The notes under the pieces are model-generated. The model did not search any database. It worked only from the letters and a program-made list of their open reading frames with translations, and was not told the origin of the DNA. Shown piece by piece: positions 1-10,725 of a stretch of DNA of 64,000 nucleotides. The translations under genes were made by a program, and so were the position numbers. This DNA comes from Saturnia japonica. Taxonomy: Eukaryota > Arthropoda > Insecta > Lepidoptera > Saturniidae. Positions within the stretch are counted from its first letter, which is position 1, and the number at the start of each line of letters is the position of its first letter. Location of the stretch: contig CM065332.1 of assembly GCA_033032175.1 (NCBI GenBank), positions 1,535,501-1,599,500 on the forward strand, written 5' to 3'.

Positions 1-2095
1 CATGTTGATACCTTTATATTTGAAAACTAACAAGACAGGAAAATGCATCTTCACGCGTTCAAAATTAGATGATCCACCTTAGGCACCACTTCCACGAACG
101 AGTTTCTCGTGGCGATATTATCGTCCAGCCGCTTCATAATATAATAACTCTATGAAACTGTCTCCACACTGTTATATGACAAGTGAAATTGACGAGGAAA
201 ACGCCAATAACTCGCCGCGAGACGCGTCCTACTCGCAGCGCACTCGCCGCAAAACAGAACTATTGCCTGACACTTCTGATTTCGCTCTTGCCTGATTTAA
301 AATTGAGCTTTATTCAACAAAACAACTTGTCGTTGACACGCAGCAATCTGTCGCGACTTGCGAAGTGTCGATGCAGTTACGCGATGATACGCAAGTGTAA
401 GAATAATCGTCTCGTCGAGATCACCCGACGATAGCAGACTCGTGGCGATACTCTCGCTTGTGGAGGTGGCGCCTTACGGCATCCGTCATTGCTAATTCAT
501 GATGAACATATCATACAATTGGACGTATTCATGATTTTTCACAGTTCGTGAACGTGAAAATACGGTCATATCATAAGAGATTTATACTACACAATAAAAA
601 AAAGAATCATCACTAATCACGATTCCGAAAAAACCGGTTTGTCGATGCATGAATGAGCCCATTAAGAATAACTATAATTTTAAGTAGGATACGATTTCGG
701 GAGTTGACAACTTTTAGAAAATTGTTTTAAACACTTTACAATGAAAATAATACCTATGGTTATTGTTTTTTTTTTCATTAATTCACCATAAAAAGTTATT
801 GAAAATATTTTTTAATATAAATAAAAAATACGTTACAAATAGACGGCATTATGGTCCCGTGATGACATCATTTATCTTATAAGTCATTTTGTATGATAAC
901 AGTGGTAAATGTGACAACTTACGCAAGTCTCTAACGTTCATATTTCCTCAATGGTGACGTCACGTTTTCAAATTTGCGTTTCAAATCACGCAATATAAAT
1001 TTCCCAAAGAGAAAATTAAGTAAATAAACAATAACTTTTTCCAGGTTTGTATTTTTTTATGCTTTTTATCTGATCAATATTACTCAATAATTTACTTAAA
1101 TTTTTTAAATATACAGTCAACTCGCGGATTATTTATCGCGACCACTATAAACAAGGTGTAAACATACTACATAGTTTCGGGATTTGTCATTATCTATCCA
1201 GTAATCAAGCGAGATGGTACGGATGGTGGTACTCGACCGAGTCGTGAGCATCATGCACATGAAGATGAACTCATCACATTGAGTATATTGGTTAGTTGCT
1301 ATTCAGATCAGCCATCTTTAAATTAATATTTATTTAAACACGGTAACATTATTTTTACACGATTTAAAAAAAAAGTCAGTAAATTGAATTCCCAATATTA
1401 TCATTGCAGCGCGCAATTCTTAATTTTACTATCTACTAAACGCGACAAAACTATACTAATTAATAAAAATTATTGGAAAATAACTCACTGTCTTTATATT
1501 ACATTAAAAAATTCATTAAAGTGTGCCTTTGTGGGCTATTTAGCCAATGTTTAGTGTGATAAATACACGGTTTAGTGTACCTAAGTATATTAAATCTATA
1601 CGTTTTAAAATTTTCTTTCCAAATGTTCGGTGTACAGGATCGAGCGTCGCTATTGGCTCGATTCCGCAGTCAAAAGCCCCCCTGCCCTCCCCCCAGAAAT
1701 CGGATACGGTAGATCGTGCGGTGAAATAACCCCTTACTGTAGAATAACCTATAAACAATCGCATATTGACACAACACAAAACAGTCATTTTATGTCAAAA
1801 CAATCACATATTTAGTTATGGGATTTGCTGGGATAATACAAAATAATGTATATGTTAAACATATAAATGGAAAACATAAATATATAGACACGAACAAAGG
1901 ACAAATTACAATTTTATAAATAAATCTTATAATTTCAGTCTGTAACAGCCTGAGCGTTTGACCCAATTCGTACGGAATACCTGACGCTTAGAGCTTTCGA
2001 CTTAATTGCTGTGCCTATTCCAGTGAACTTTGACTTCATAAACGGGGTGAAAGTTATTTATAGTACTGTTTTTTCATTCAAGGAAATGTGGTATT
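1..2095. other. No gene recognised; GC-richer patch near the left edge
   Basis: 180-480 is CpG- and Arg-codon-rich with an 83-codon open frame from a GTG; no homology recognised. 1630-1800 shares 'ataacctataaacaa' and 'acacaacacaaaac' with the complement of 6605-6665, i.e. a small two-copy repeat. The rest is plain AT-rich DNA. Confidence 0.5.
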
Positions 2096-2285
2096 ATGCT
2101 TTTTTTACCCGACTGCGACAAAAGAGGGTTATGTTTTTCGAATATATGTATGTATGTATTTAGCATACGAATTGTCGTTAGATTCGTCTTAATTGCGGGA
2201 GTGACATAAGCTACATAATATTTAAATACGACGTCTAGGAATCAAATAAAAAGCAAAAAAAAAATTTTTTGTGTTTTGGTATAGT
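2096..2285 (-). mobile_element. Repeat family H, partial (DNA-element-like)
   Basis: 'acccgactgcgacaaaag' end, GTATGTATGTAT, 'agattcgtcttaattgcgg' and 'acgacgtctaggaatcaa'. Matches the complement of the copies at 16069 and 33629. Confidence 0.55.
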
Positions 2286-3414
2286 CACCCCCCACACACA
2301 GCGCTGGTTTTCAGTCTGCCCCATACTCCTATGAAACAGGTAACATTACCCGCAATCAGCAGTTTAGATCGTCAGGTAATATTATAAATAATAAAAAAAA
2401 GAATATACTTAGTTTAAGAAAAAATAATGGACTTAAAAAAAATGTACCGAAATTTATGAAATAATATAATTATATTTACACAAAATTAATCAAATAAAAC
2501 GAAATCTAAAGTAGATACATAGCAAATTATGGGCTCAAATTTTTTTTGAGGTCGGTGTCAGTACTAAAGAAAAATACATAAAAAAAGAGAAAAAACATTA
2601 CATTACATTTTTACTTCGTAATTTTTAGTTTTAAGTATAAACTGCAATATTTTTTATACTAAGATACCACACACTCGTTGTTCGTATCAATAAGCCAGAC
2701 CTTCAACTTACACTATTTATTCTATATCGTGAAAACTGCTGAACCGATTTTTATGAAACTTGCACTGTTCCCTAAGTTGCAATCAATGTAAGCCAATAAA
2801 AAAGAAATGGATAAAATTCGATTAATAGTTTCGGAGAAATGCCCGGGCAAACTGACATACATACATACACCCATAAAATTTTGTATGTTTTTTTGGAAGC
2901 CTTAACAAATTATCATATGTGAATATATTGCAGTTCCAATAATATTACGTGTCAAATAAAACACATCCATTTTTTGAAATCTGTTAAAAAAGTTAATATT
3001 TCAAATAAATATGTCCAATAATGTATTTAAATTTATTTATTATTTGACTTGATGCGCGTGCACACAACGCAATTAGGTAACCCAAGATTATCTGTAACAC
3101 TCTCTTTTAAAAAATACAGGTGTAGCAATTTTAATCGAAGAACTTGAAAACAATAATAATGGAGTTTCATATATTTTTAGAAAAGAAAATTCTGCAGCGA
3201 GGTACGCATAATATTAGTTTAACCTTACCTGCCTGCTCCTCGCGCTGATCAAAATATTGGCTTGATCTTCATCTGTATTATTACCTCGTGAATCACTAAT
3301 GAACATATTTCAGGAATATGGTATATTAACTTTAACCTCCCAATATATCCTTGATGACAATGTATATTTGCAAAAACGTAGTCAAACTTGATTTTGTCAA
3401 AGATCAGCTGTCAA
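2286..3414. other. No gene; diverged repeat
   Basis: 2700-2880 ('gctgaaccgatttttatgaa', 'gtttcggagaaatgcc', CATACATACATAC) looks like a decayed non-autonomous element. Nothing else recognised. Confidence 0.5.
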
Positions 3415-3840
3415 TGTTAATACTAGAAATAGAGATAAATTATATAGTCGTGCCGTGTTTTAGACTTAGTATGTCTAATAAAAGTTTTTATTTAGGTAAT
3501 AGTGTTAGGTTTTATAATAAGATCCCGAAGCCATTACTGATTTGCCGGACAAGACGTTCAAGGACAATGTCAAGCGGGTTTTACTATCAAAAGGTTATTA
3601 TAGGGTGGATGATTATATGAACGAAAGTGATGTCTGGAAGTGTATCTCTGTGCATCCACTAAGTTATTATTATTGTAACTGTTGTATTAACATTTGTACA
3701 GTTGAAAAAAAAACCCCGATCGAGTTTCTTTCCAGTTCTTCTCGATTCCTGGGATATATTCCGAACCGGTAGTAGTGTTTTGACGTTCATTCTTAGGCCC
3801 TAAGTTGAATAAAGATTATTTTGATATTCATTTTGATTTT
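3415..3840 (+). mobile_element. LINE 3' end (family I)
   Basis: Contains the decayed C-terminus of a non-LTR retrotransposon: RFYNKIPK in one frame, then LPDKTFKDNVKRVLLSKGYYRVDDYMNESDVW in another (given here as key words KTFKDNV and GYYRVDDY). The 3'UTR has 'gatcgagtttctttccag' and 'ccggtagtagtgttt', ending in 'gaataaagattatttt' plus a 'gatttt' repeat tail. At least five more fragments of this family occur in the window. Confidence 0.7.
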
Positions 3841-4809
3841 TTATGCTAATTATATAAATTAAAAACAAAGAAATATATTATAAGTACTTTCCATAGATAT
3901 ACTATTGCAAAGGTACACAAAAGGCGTTGGTACTTATACAAGACACTATGACAAGATTTTTAAAATCCATTTAAAATAAAATGCTTTATGTATTCGCTTC
4001 GCTAAATTTCCGAATGAACGTTTCTTCAAAAAAAACGTTATCAAAGAAACAACAATTCTGAGATCCAGTTTATATAACGAGGATTTTCTATATTGCTCAC
4101 AATTTTATTTTCTGGACTTCAATTTTATATTTCCCTTAATTCCGCTAAGTTCGCCGCTAGAAGGAAAGGTAGTTAATTAAAAATAAATTTGACCCAATTA
4201 GCAATTAAAGTAGTACAGTTGGAACCAATTTAATTGGCACGCATGTTTAGTCAAAGATATATTACAGTTCGAAATATATTATTTCTCTTCTGACGTACAA
4301 GTCGGGGTTAATTAAAACTAAATTTGAAGTTATTATAAATTATACACTATGGCTTATATTCCTTTCGGCACAACGAGAAAACAGTTTAAAAAATATCTCG
4401 CGTCTGAATAAACTAACCTATGTAATTATTTTCCGTTTTTAGCGTCGTCTTTGGTTTATTTTTGTTTGAAGCAGATAATTTACTATGTTAGTATAGTATT
4501 TTACTTTATAAATAAATTTATTTTTCGTAAATATGACGTAAAAACTTGTTATCTAATGTTAGAGCTCGTCTACAGGTTCTCTGCAATGAAGTACAAATTC
4601 ATTATATTCGGATTTATTCCATAACTTGTGTTTATAATCTAACTTATGTTAAATATAAATAGCCTTAATACAGATTTTATAAATCATTAAAAATTACATA
4701 CTGGATTAATACATAGGCCTAAAGTTGGCCTAAATGGATATATAAAATTTCCTCTGCCCAAACATGTCTGGAGGCCTGAGAATAGGTTGATAGTCTCGCA
4801 ATAGACCGG

Positions 4810-4943
4810 TTATGGACGTAAAAAGAGCTCAGTGAATAAAAAGGTTACTGTTTTTATACAGTTTTATATTGCTGGCTTTAATAAAATATGGGTGCTGGGG
4901 TTTCAAATATAAGCCAACAATATAAATAGCAGTACGTCCATAA
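4810..4943. repeat. 134 bp fold-back with nested inverted repeats
   Basis: Outer pair TTATGGACGTA (4810-4820) and TACGTCCATAA (4933-4943). An inner pair is built on TTTATATTG...TGGCTT (about 4862) and AAGCCA...CAATATAAA (about 4908). No target duplication recognised. Confidence 0.5.
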
Positions 4944-5589
4944 TGCAAAATCCGCAGTTATGCTGATAATAATTATTTGATTTCATTTAAATATCCTCTC
5001 TGGGAGATATATTATTAAATGTTCGAGACAGCCGAGGGTTTATTTTAATTAAACACAGTAATTTACTAAACCCTCCCAGGGTTGTATTTGAAATCAATTA
5101 CTTACTTAAATCGAAAAATTATATTAAAAGAATTAGAAAAAAGCTTCATTGGAATGTTTTTTTTTTATTCTGGCGTTGACGTTTATAGGATATAAAACCC
5201 TTTCCAGTTGCGTAATCTTTTGCAAGTAGGTAATCTGGCATTAAAAAAAAAAAAAACACAACACTAACTGCTTACACAAATCTAATTATTTTAAATAAAT
5301 TTTACATTTATTTATTTGTTTGTGCGACTTTCAGATTTTTAGGGCAGGGAAATCAAAATATCTGTAAACGTCTTGAATCTACTCGACACATCGAGTATGT
5401 ATTTGTTGGTTCTAAAATACATTAAATTTACTCGCACATTCTAAAAATTATCGGTTCGATTGCGTAATCCAGCAAATAATGGTATAAAATAGAACACTTT
5501 CCCTTTTAAACGATGTCCTAAAGTTCAAGGAGTTTCTAGTGATTTCGACCCGCCTTTTATTTTGGTATATAAACGAGCCGTTTTCTAAG

Positions 5590-5735
5590 TCAAGACAGAT
5601 AGCCCGATGAAGTTATCAGAGCCTTCTAAGGCTTCAAAGACCTTAAGGTTAATAGTCTAGCCAATTCGAAAAAGAATAAAAGAGACCCAGGACGGTTCTG
5701 TTTTGGACAACAACCGACCAAAGAAAGAAAGCTAC
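5590..5735 (+). repeat. Repeat family M (unclassified)
   Basis: 'gccttctaaggcttcaaag', 'accttaaggttaatagtc', 'agccaattcgaaaaag'. Shares with four other loci the order 'tgaagctgtaaaagcc' / 'cccttaaggctaatag' / 'tagtcagttcgaaaaa'. Confidence 0.45.
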
Positions 5736-6192
5736 AAGTTCCCCAAAGAGAGAAAAAGAGAGAGACTGTAAAGTATGACCACAGTTTAATGAACATCAGT
5801 ATAGCGAGTTTGTTTGAAATTTGTGTCACTGCGTGCATCTATATTATTATTTATGCAAAATCTAACAGCATTTTTATAACCCACGGATATATCAATATAG
5901 TTAATTCATTGTATAGGTACTACTATTATTTTTTGTTCAGATTTAGCTACTTTAGTCAAAGCCGGTTAACAAGACATTAATGTCCCCTTAAATAGCATTT
6001 CCAACCTTGCACCTACTACGAAAATATCTGTTTCTTACAACGAATTGTGTAGCGGTGTGTTAATTTTAGCATTTGTTCCTTCCTTCATTTCGTATCGACA
6101 TACATTTGCAGCATCAACAAGATCTGTATACCAATCATTTTCAGTTTGTTTTCTGGTATTCGCTCCCGTTTACAGCGACATAATAATATATA

Positions 6193-6553
6193 CTAGCGAT
6201 CGCCCTAAGGTCGACATTTGACCAGCGAATTTTTGATCATAGACTATTTTCTGTTTGACATTAACAGTATTCATGAACAATGAGTATTATCTATATCACT
6301 TGCTGACACTTTTCGTTGAGTGACAATGTCAATATTTTGGAGGGTCTAAGTTCAATGGCACTGGCCGGGTTAGGATTCACAGTATTAATTAATTTAATTT
6401 AATATATTAGTAACAGATATTATAGATCAATTTTAGCTTTCTGCAAATCTTCTCCAGATAAACTTTAACCATGCCAAATCTCATAGTCTTCCGCGCACGC
6501 AATACGCTTGAAAAAGGTATCGAAAGCTGTTGCTTCACGTATTAATATATAGA
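6193..6553 (-). mobile_element. Non-autonomous Helitron, family Hel-1
   Basis: Full-length minus-strand copy, 361 bp. It starts TCTATATATTAATACGTGAAG (complement ends at 6553) and ends CTAG (complement at 6193-6196). A GGTCAAATGTCGACC hairpin-like palindrome lies about 10 nt before the CTAG. It sits between A and T, as Helitrons do. No coding capacity. Confidence 0.65.
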
Positions 6554-7413
6554 TTATTTTAAATTATCCCTGCAGATCCCTTTATTATGTATAAATTTGT
6601 AATTGTTTGGTGTTGTGTTAATATGTGCTTTGTTTATAGGTTATTCTACAGTACACTGAACATTTGGCAACTAAATTCTATAACGTGTATTTGTCATATT
6701 TGACATTGGCCAAATTGTCTATATAATATGCAAAAACCTATATATAATATATATAAAGAAATAGAGATATCTCTCCTTACATCAGGTAGTTATTAGGTTA
6801 AATCTGTAGTTCTGTCTGTACATGTGACACTGATCACGAATATTACGTAAATACATTTTTGTCTATTTTTATGTCCGGATGTAACTCAAAAACGGCTTTA
6901 ACGATTATTAAGAAATTTTGTACACGGGAAGCTTATGATATTAGTCAGTTGATATGCTATATGAACATTCAATAATATTTTTAAAAATCGTAAATAAAAA
7001 TGTAATTTTCATCAATTTTCAATCGATTCTGATCAAATCTTGTAGACGGGAAGCATATGGTAATTTCTCAATTCATAGAATAAATGAATGTAGAATTGCA
7101 AGTGGAATGGAACGTAAGAGGTGTGTGAAAGGGATGGGATGTATAACGTTTCAGACTTGGAGAACCATTACGTCGAAGCTATAGATCGCCAACGAACTTA
7201 CTCAGCGGTTTTAAAGTACGCGTACTTAGGATGACACGGGCGAGAAAGCTCGACGAGCCATAAGTACGAGCACTTACTCGCGCGTCTATCGCCTCTTTTA
7301 AACGTAAGACGTATAGAACTTTATAATTTGTAATAAAAGTAAATAAAGTATATTCGAAGAAATAAACTGAAGAATCATTATCCTACATGACTATGAGTAA
7401 AAATAAAATTAAA
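6554..7413. other. No gene; spacer between inverted Helitrons
   Basis: 6790-7200 holds decayed repeat text ('cacgaatattacgtaaata', 'aaaaacggctttaacg') resembling the complement of 17140-17240. An open frame at 6954-7184 has no recognisable protein. Confidence 0.45.
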
Positions 7414-8088
7414 TCATTATATTAATACGTGAGAAGAAAACTTCGGACAGCACGGAAGTCTGTGGGATTTGGCATGGTTAAATTTTATATGGAGGAGTGC
7501 AGAAAGCTAAAATGTATCTATAAAATCTGTTACTAATATACTCGATTAAATTAATTAATACTGTGAATCCTAACCTGACCAGTGCAATTGAACTGAGACC
7601 ACCCAAAATATTGACATTGTCACTCAATAAAAAGTGACAGCAAGTGATGTAATATTCATTGTTCTTCTTCTTCCTAACTTGGCAACCAGTCCTCTTTAGT
7701 AAAGACCATTACTGCCATTATCGAGTGAATTATAGTATCATGTGTTATGACGATTCAGTATCCTAAGAAGATGGTGGCTCCCTTGTTAGAACTTTCTAGG
7801 ACGTTTTTGTGGGATTTCTGAATGAATGCTTTCAGCTTATATTTATAATCCACTTCACTTATGCACAAAACCAAATTATATCACGCAAAGCGCTACCAAT
7901 ATTACATAATATAGGGTCAAAAACCTAAGTTAATTAATTAAAAATAATAACTACAATATGTCACTTCAAGATCCCGCCAAAAAAACCATATTCATTGTTT
8001 AGGTTCGGACTGCAAATATCAAACAGAAAATAGTGTATGATTAAAAAGTCGCTGGTCGAATTTCAATCATTGGGCGACCGTTAGTTAG
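7414..8088 (+). mobile_element. Non-autonomous Helitron Hel-1, split by another repeat
   Basis: Plus-strand Hel-1 copy ('cacggaagtctgtgggatt', 'cctaacctgaccagtgca', 'ttgacattgtcactcaa'), interrupted at about 7666 and resuming at 7989 with 'caaatatcaaacagaaaat' and 'aaaagtcgctggtcgaatt'. Its end is mutated (TTAG rather than CTAG). It is inverted relative to the copy at 6193-6553. Confidence 0.6.
7667..7988 (+). repeat. Repeat family E, inserted with 11 bp duplication
   Basis: 322 bp unit starting 'cttcttcttcctaacttgg', inserted into a Hel-1 Helitron. 'tattcattgtt' occurs just before it and again at its end. Shares 'attactgccattatcgag' and 'aagatggtggctcccttg' with copies at 18850 and 29290. 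Class unknown; short-element size and target duplication fit a SINE. Confidence 0.55.
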
Positions 8089-8569
8089 TATAATTTTTTT
8101 TTTATTTCCAAATATATCGTGGATTGTTCGGCGTTTAATGGTCTGATTTGTGATGGTTAAGCAAATATTCATGTAAGCAAAATCATTCCATTTTAATAAA
8201 TAAGCAATCGTTCAGTAATATCTCATCGGATTGCGAACATCGTTGCATTTTATTTGTACCGAATCCAATCAGTCGCTCTCTCGCGAGTTTTAACTGAATT
8301 TTAAATTCGTTATCTCTGTTACCGTGCAGTGATTTCTGTCATAACACTGTTACGTAGTAAATGTTGACAAGTTAACATTTACACGTACGACTCATTGAGT
8401 ACGGATTTCTGTTCACTTATGCATTAGCAGTAGCTGAAAAAACTTAAGCGGGACATATACCGTACCTGTTATATTGAAGTGAAACTTCTTTTGGGACGAT
8501 GTGAATTGGATATTATGAAACGAAGATGTGTAACGAAAAAGAGACTGTGAGTGAACGAGATTTTTTTTT

Positions 8570-8655
8570 ATAGATCTGACTACACTGTTAGCCTTAGGGG
8601 CCTGAAGCCGCTGCAGCTTTTGCAGCTTCACCGAACTTGTACCTGAGAATGAGAT
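8570..8655 (-). repeat. Repeat family M
   Basis: Complement of 'ggtgaagctgcaaaagctg', 'cccctaaggctaacagtg' and 'tagtcagatctataaaaaa'. The overlapping 118-codon minus frame owes its Lys/Ala/Leu-rich stretch to this repeat. Confidence 0.5.
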
Positions 8656-8939
8656 AGAATACCTTTCTATATAGCTTCCTATCCAGCGTCTATTCTTAAT
8701 GTACTCGAAATATATACAAAGAGAGGGAGAGAGAAGTTTCACTTCTACCGCGTGTGAATTCACACTCAAATATATTTTTTCAGTTGTTTAGGTCATTAGA
8801 AAAGAGTACCTAACTCGTATCTCGTAATTAATATAAATCAAGTCATTATACACATGAATTTCTTTGAGAATATTTTTCTTTACATTGTGAAATCCGCTCG
8901 AAAGAATATCTCCACCGCACAGTAGATCGCAGCCACTTA

Positions 8940-9115
8940 TCTTTGTGTTGTGTTCCTGCGGTGGGTAGGGATTCCAGAGCTCTTTGGGGTAGGCGGGTTC
9001 AAGGTCAGCAACAAGCTAGAGATGTCTATGGTATTACAAGTGTCTATAGGTTACGCTAGCCGCTTACGATCAGGCGGGACGTATGTTTGCTACCTTAGTT
9101 GTACAAAAAATCCTG
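8940..9115 (-). repeat. Repeat family C (SINE-like)
   Basis: Complement of the C pattern: 'gtgttcctgcggtgggta', 'gattccagagctctttgg', 'ctataggttacgctagccg' and 'atcaggcgggacgtatg'. The 74-codon open frame is a shadow. Confidence 0.65.
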
Positions 9116-9454
9116 GAATGCCACCATGGCCAGTATTTCACCTGGTGTATGGTGATAGATCATGTACATTATGACATAATTGACACGCAGCAGGCGCTTA
9201 TGAGGTCGTTCCGACGTCCCAGCGCTATGAACATGTTAAACAGCGATGTTGTATGACGTCAAATGTATGCGAAAGTCAAGTGTTTGTCTGTTCAAATGGT
9301 TTTTTGCGTCAAATTACTTGTTCAAGTGATTAATGTATTTTTGATATGACGAATGGTCTAAATTACATTATTTTTATAACTGAACTAGGTAATTACCTCA
9401 GTTTTGCTTATGTAATGAAGAATGTTGAAACGTGAACAAGGTCAAAAATCGTTT

Positions 9455-9735
9455 GAGTGTACTTGAGCTTTCTTATAAGGTCCATACGTTAGTATGTGAC
9501 TTGGCGTCTTAGCATTATATGTAACCACTGGTAACACTTATTGGTCAATGGTTACGTAGCTTCCCAAACGCTGCCCAGTTGAATAGGTTTCGATGATTGA
9601 CCTCTTTCTAGAAGTTAGATCTAGCTAACTGGATAGTTTGTCCCAGGTAAATATGATCATCAACAACTCCAAGCATTGTCTCTGATATATATGGTAGTTG
9701 GCGCTATATGGACGTGTCAGATGGTCGTTGTGGCG
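9455..9735 (-). mobile_element. RTE LINE internal fragment (diverged)
   Basis: Aligns with 23730-24010 of the long RTE copy: 'cttgagctttcttataagg', 'cgctgcccag', 'ttgacctctttctagaagt' and 'gtttgtcccaggtaaat'. It covers the post-RT VYLGQ...TYGTETWSL region on the minus strand, with many substitutions and a ~45 bp deletion. Confidence 0.65.
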
Positions 9736-9839
9736 ATCTTTAAGGGATCTGCCTATGGGCAGCTGACATGTCTTTTGGCTGAAATAATATTGTTACACCC
9801 ACGTGTAATAAAACGCTGTTTGCAGTAAGAAAGTAAACA

Positions 9840-10078
9840 ATTTTCATTAATTTTGAGAAGTTTCCTGGTGTACTTTCGAATTCGAAGATCCAATGCCGAT
9901 GAAATTAAAATGGGACCACCCTTAAAATATTCCCTTATAATCGAAAAAAGAATTATCTAAATCGCTTCATAAACAAAGATGTTATGCTTGGTCATTGATA
10001 AAAAAATATACAATGGAATTGAGAGCTCTCCCATTTTTTTACCGACATCACTTTTCATCTTATCTCTGTGAAAAATGA
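9840..10078 (+). repeat. Repeat family F
   Basis: 'gaattcgaagatccaatgcc', 'gatgaaattaaaatggg' and 'tcgcttcataaacaaaga'. Related copies at 10550 (-), 34490 (-), 47440 (+) and 62690 (+). Unclassified. Confidence 0.5.
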
Positions 10079-10544
10079 AATGGATTCTACTAAATTATAT
10101 TGATATAAATAAAATGTGTTTTCCCAGGGTAAAATTCGAGAAAACTTATAGCAGTCGGGGCTGCGTACCGTCTCCTAGATACGAGAGATTCGAAATTGTT
10201 ATTGCCCGCCCATTTCTTTTTGGAATCATACGATCGCAGATTGTGGCGTTAACTGCTGATGGTTTCGTTTTTATCAAAATAACTGCTCGTTTCCTTGTTG
10301 AGAAAAATCGTCAATAAAACACAATAGACCAGACATTTAATTATTTTAAATATGTAGTTATTTTGTTTTATATGTGGAAAATACAAGGAATAGCACATTA
10401 ACAAAATTGTACTGTGTGAAATTACCTGTAGTATTAAAAACGTTTCTTTAAATATTTTGATTTCAATATAATATATTATGTGTTTTTCATACATTTTAAC
10501 CCGTTTCAAAAAAAGACAAAGCTTACTCAATTCCCATATATATT

Positions 10545-10725
10545 TTTTAAAGATGTTCAACCATAATTTCTTTGTTTTTGAACTGGATTGGATCATTCTT
10601 TTTTGTTGTATAGGTGATACCTCAAGGGTAGACCCATTTTGGTTTCATCCGTATTGGATCTTCAACTTCGAAGAATATACCAGGAAATTCTTCAAAATCA
10701 TTGAAGTTGGTCTTCTTCTTTGTTC
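10545..10725 (-). repeat. Repeat family F
   Basis: 'gtattggatcttcaacttcg' and 'ttcttcaaaatcattgaag' are complements of the F core. A 108-codon plus-strand open frame overlaps it but encodes nothing I recognise. Confidence 0.45.

Larger units (their letters stand above)
3841..6192. other. No gene outside listed repeats
   Basis: AT-rich. 5031-5086 contains an inverted pair gagggttta/taaaccctc; no other structure beyond the fold-back at 4810 and the M repeat at 5590. Confidence 0.5.

Noticed and set aside
183..434. 83-codon Arg/Thr-rich open frame at the left edge
   Set aside because: Starts at GTG, no recognisable family, no splice or promoter support; CpG richness alone explains the open frame.
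8413..8769. 118-codon minus-strand open frame
   Set aside because: Its most protein-like part is repeat family M; no known domain.
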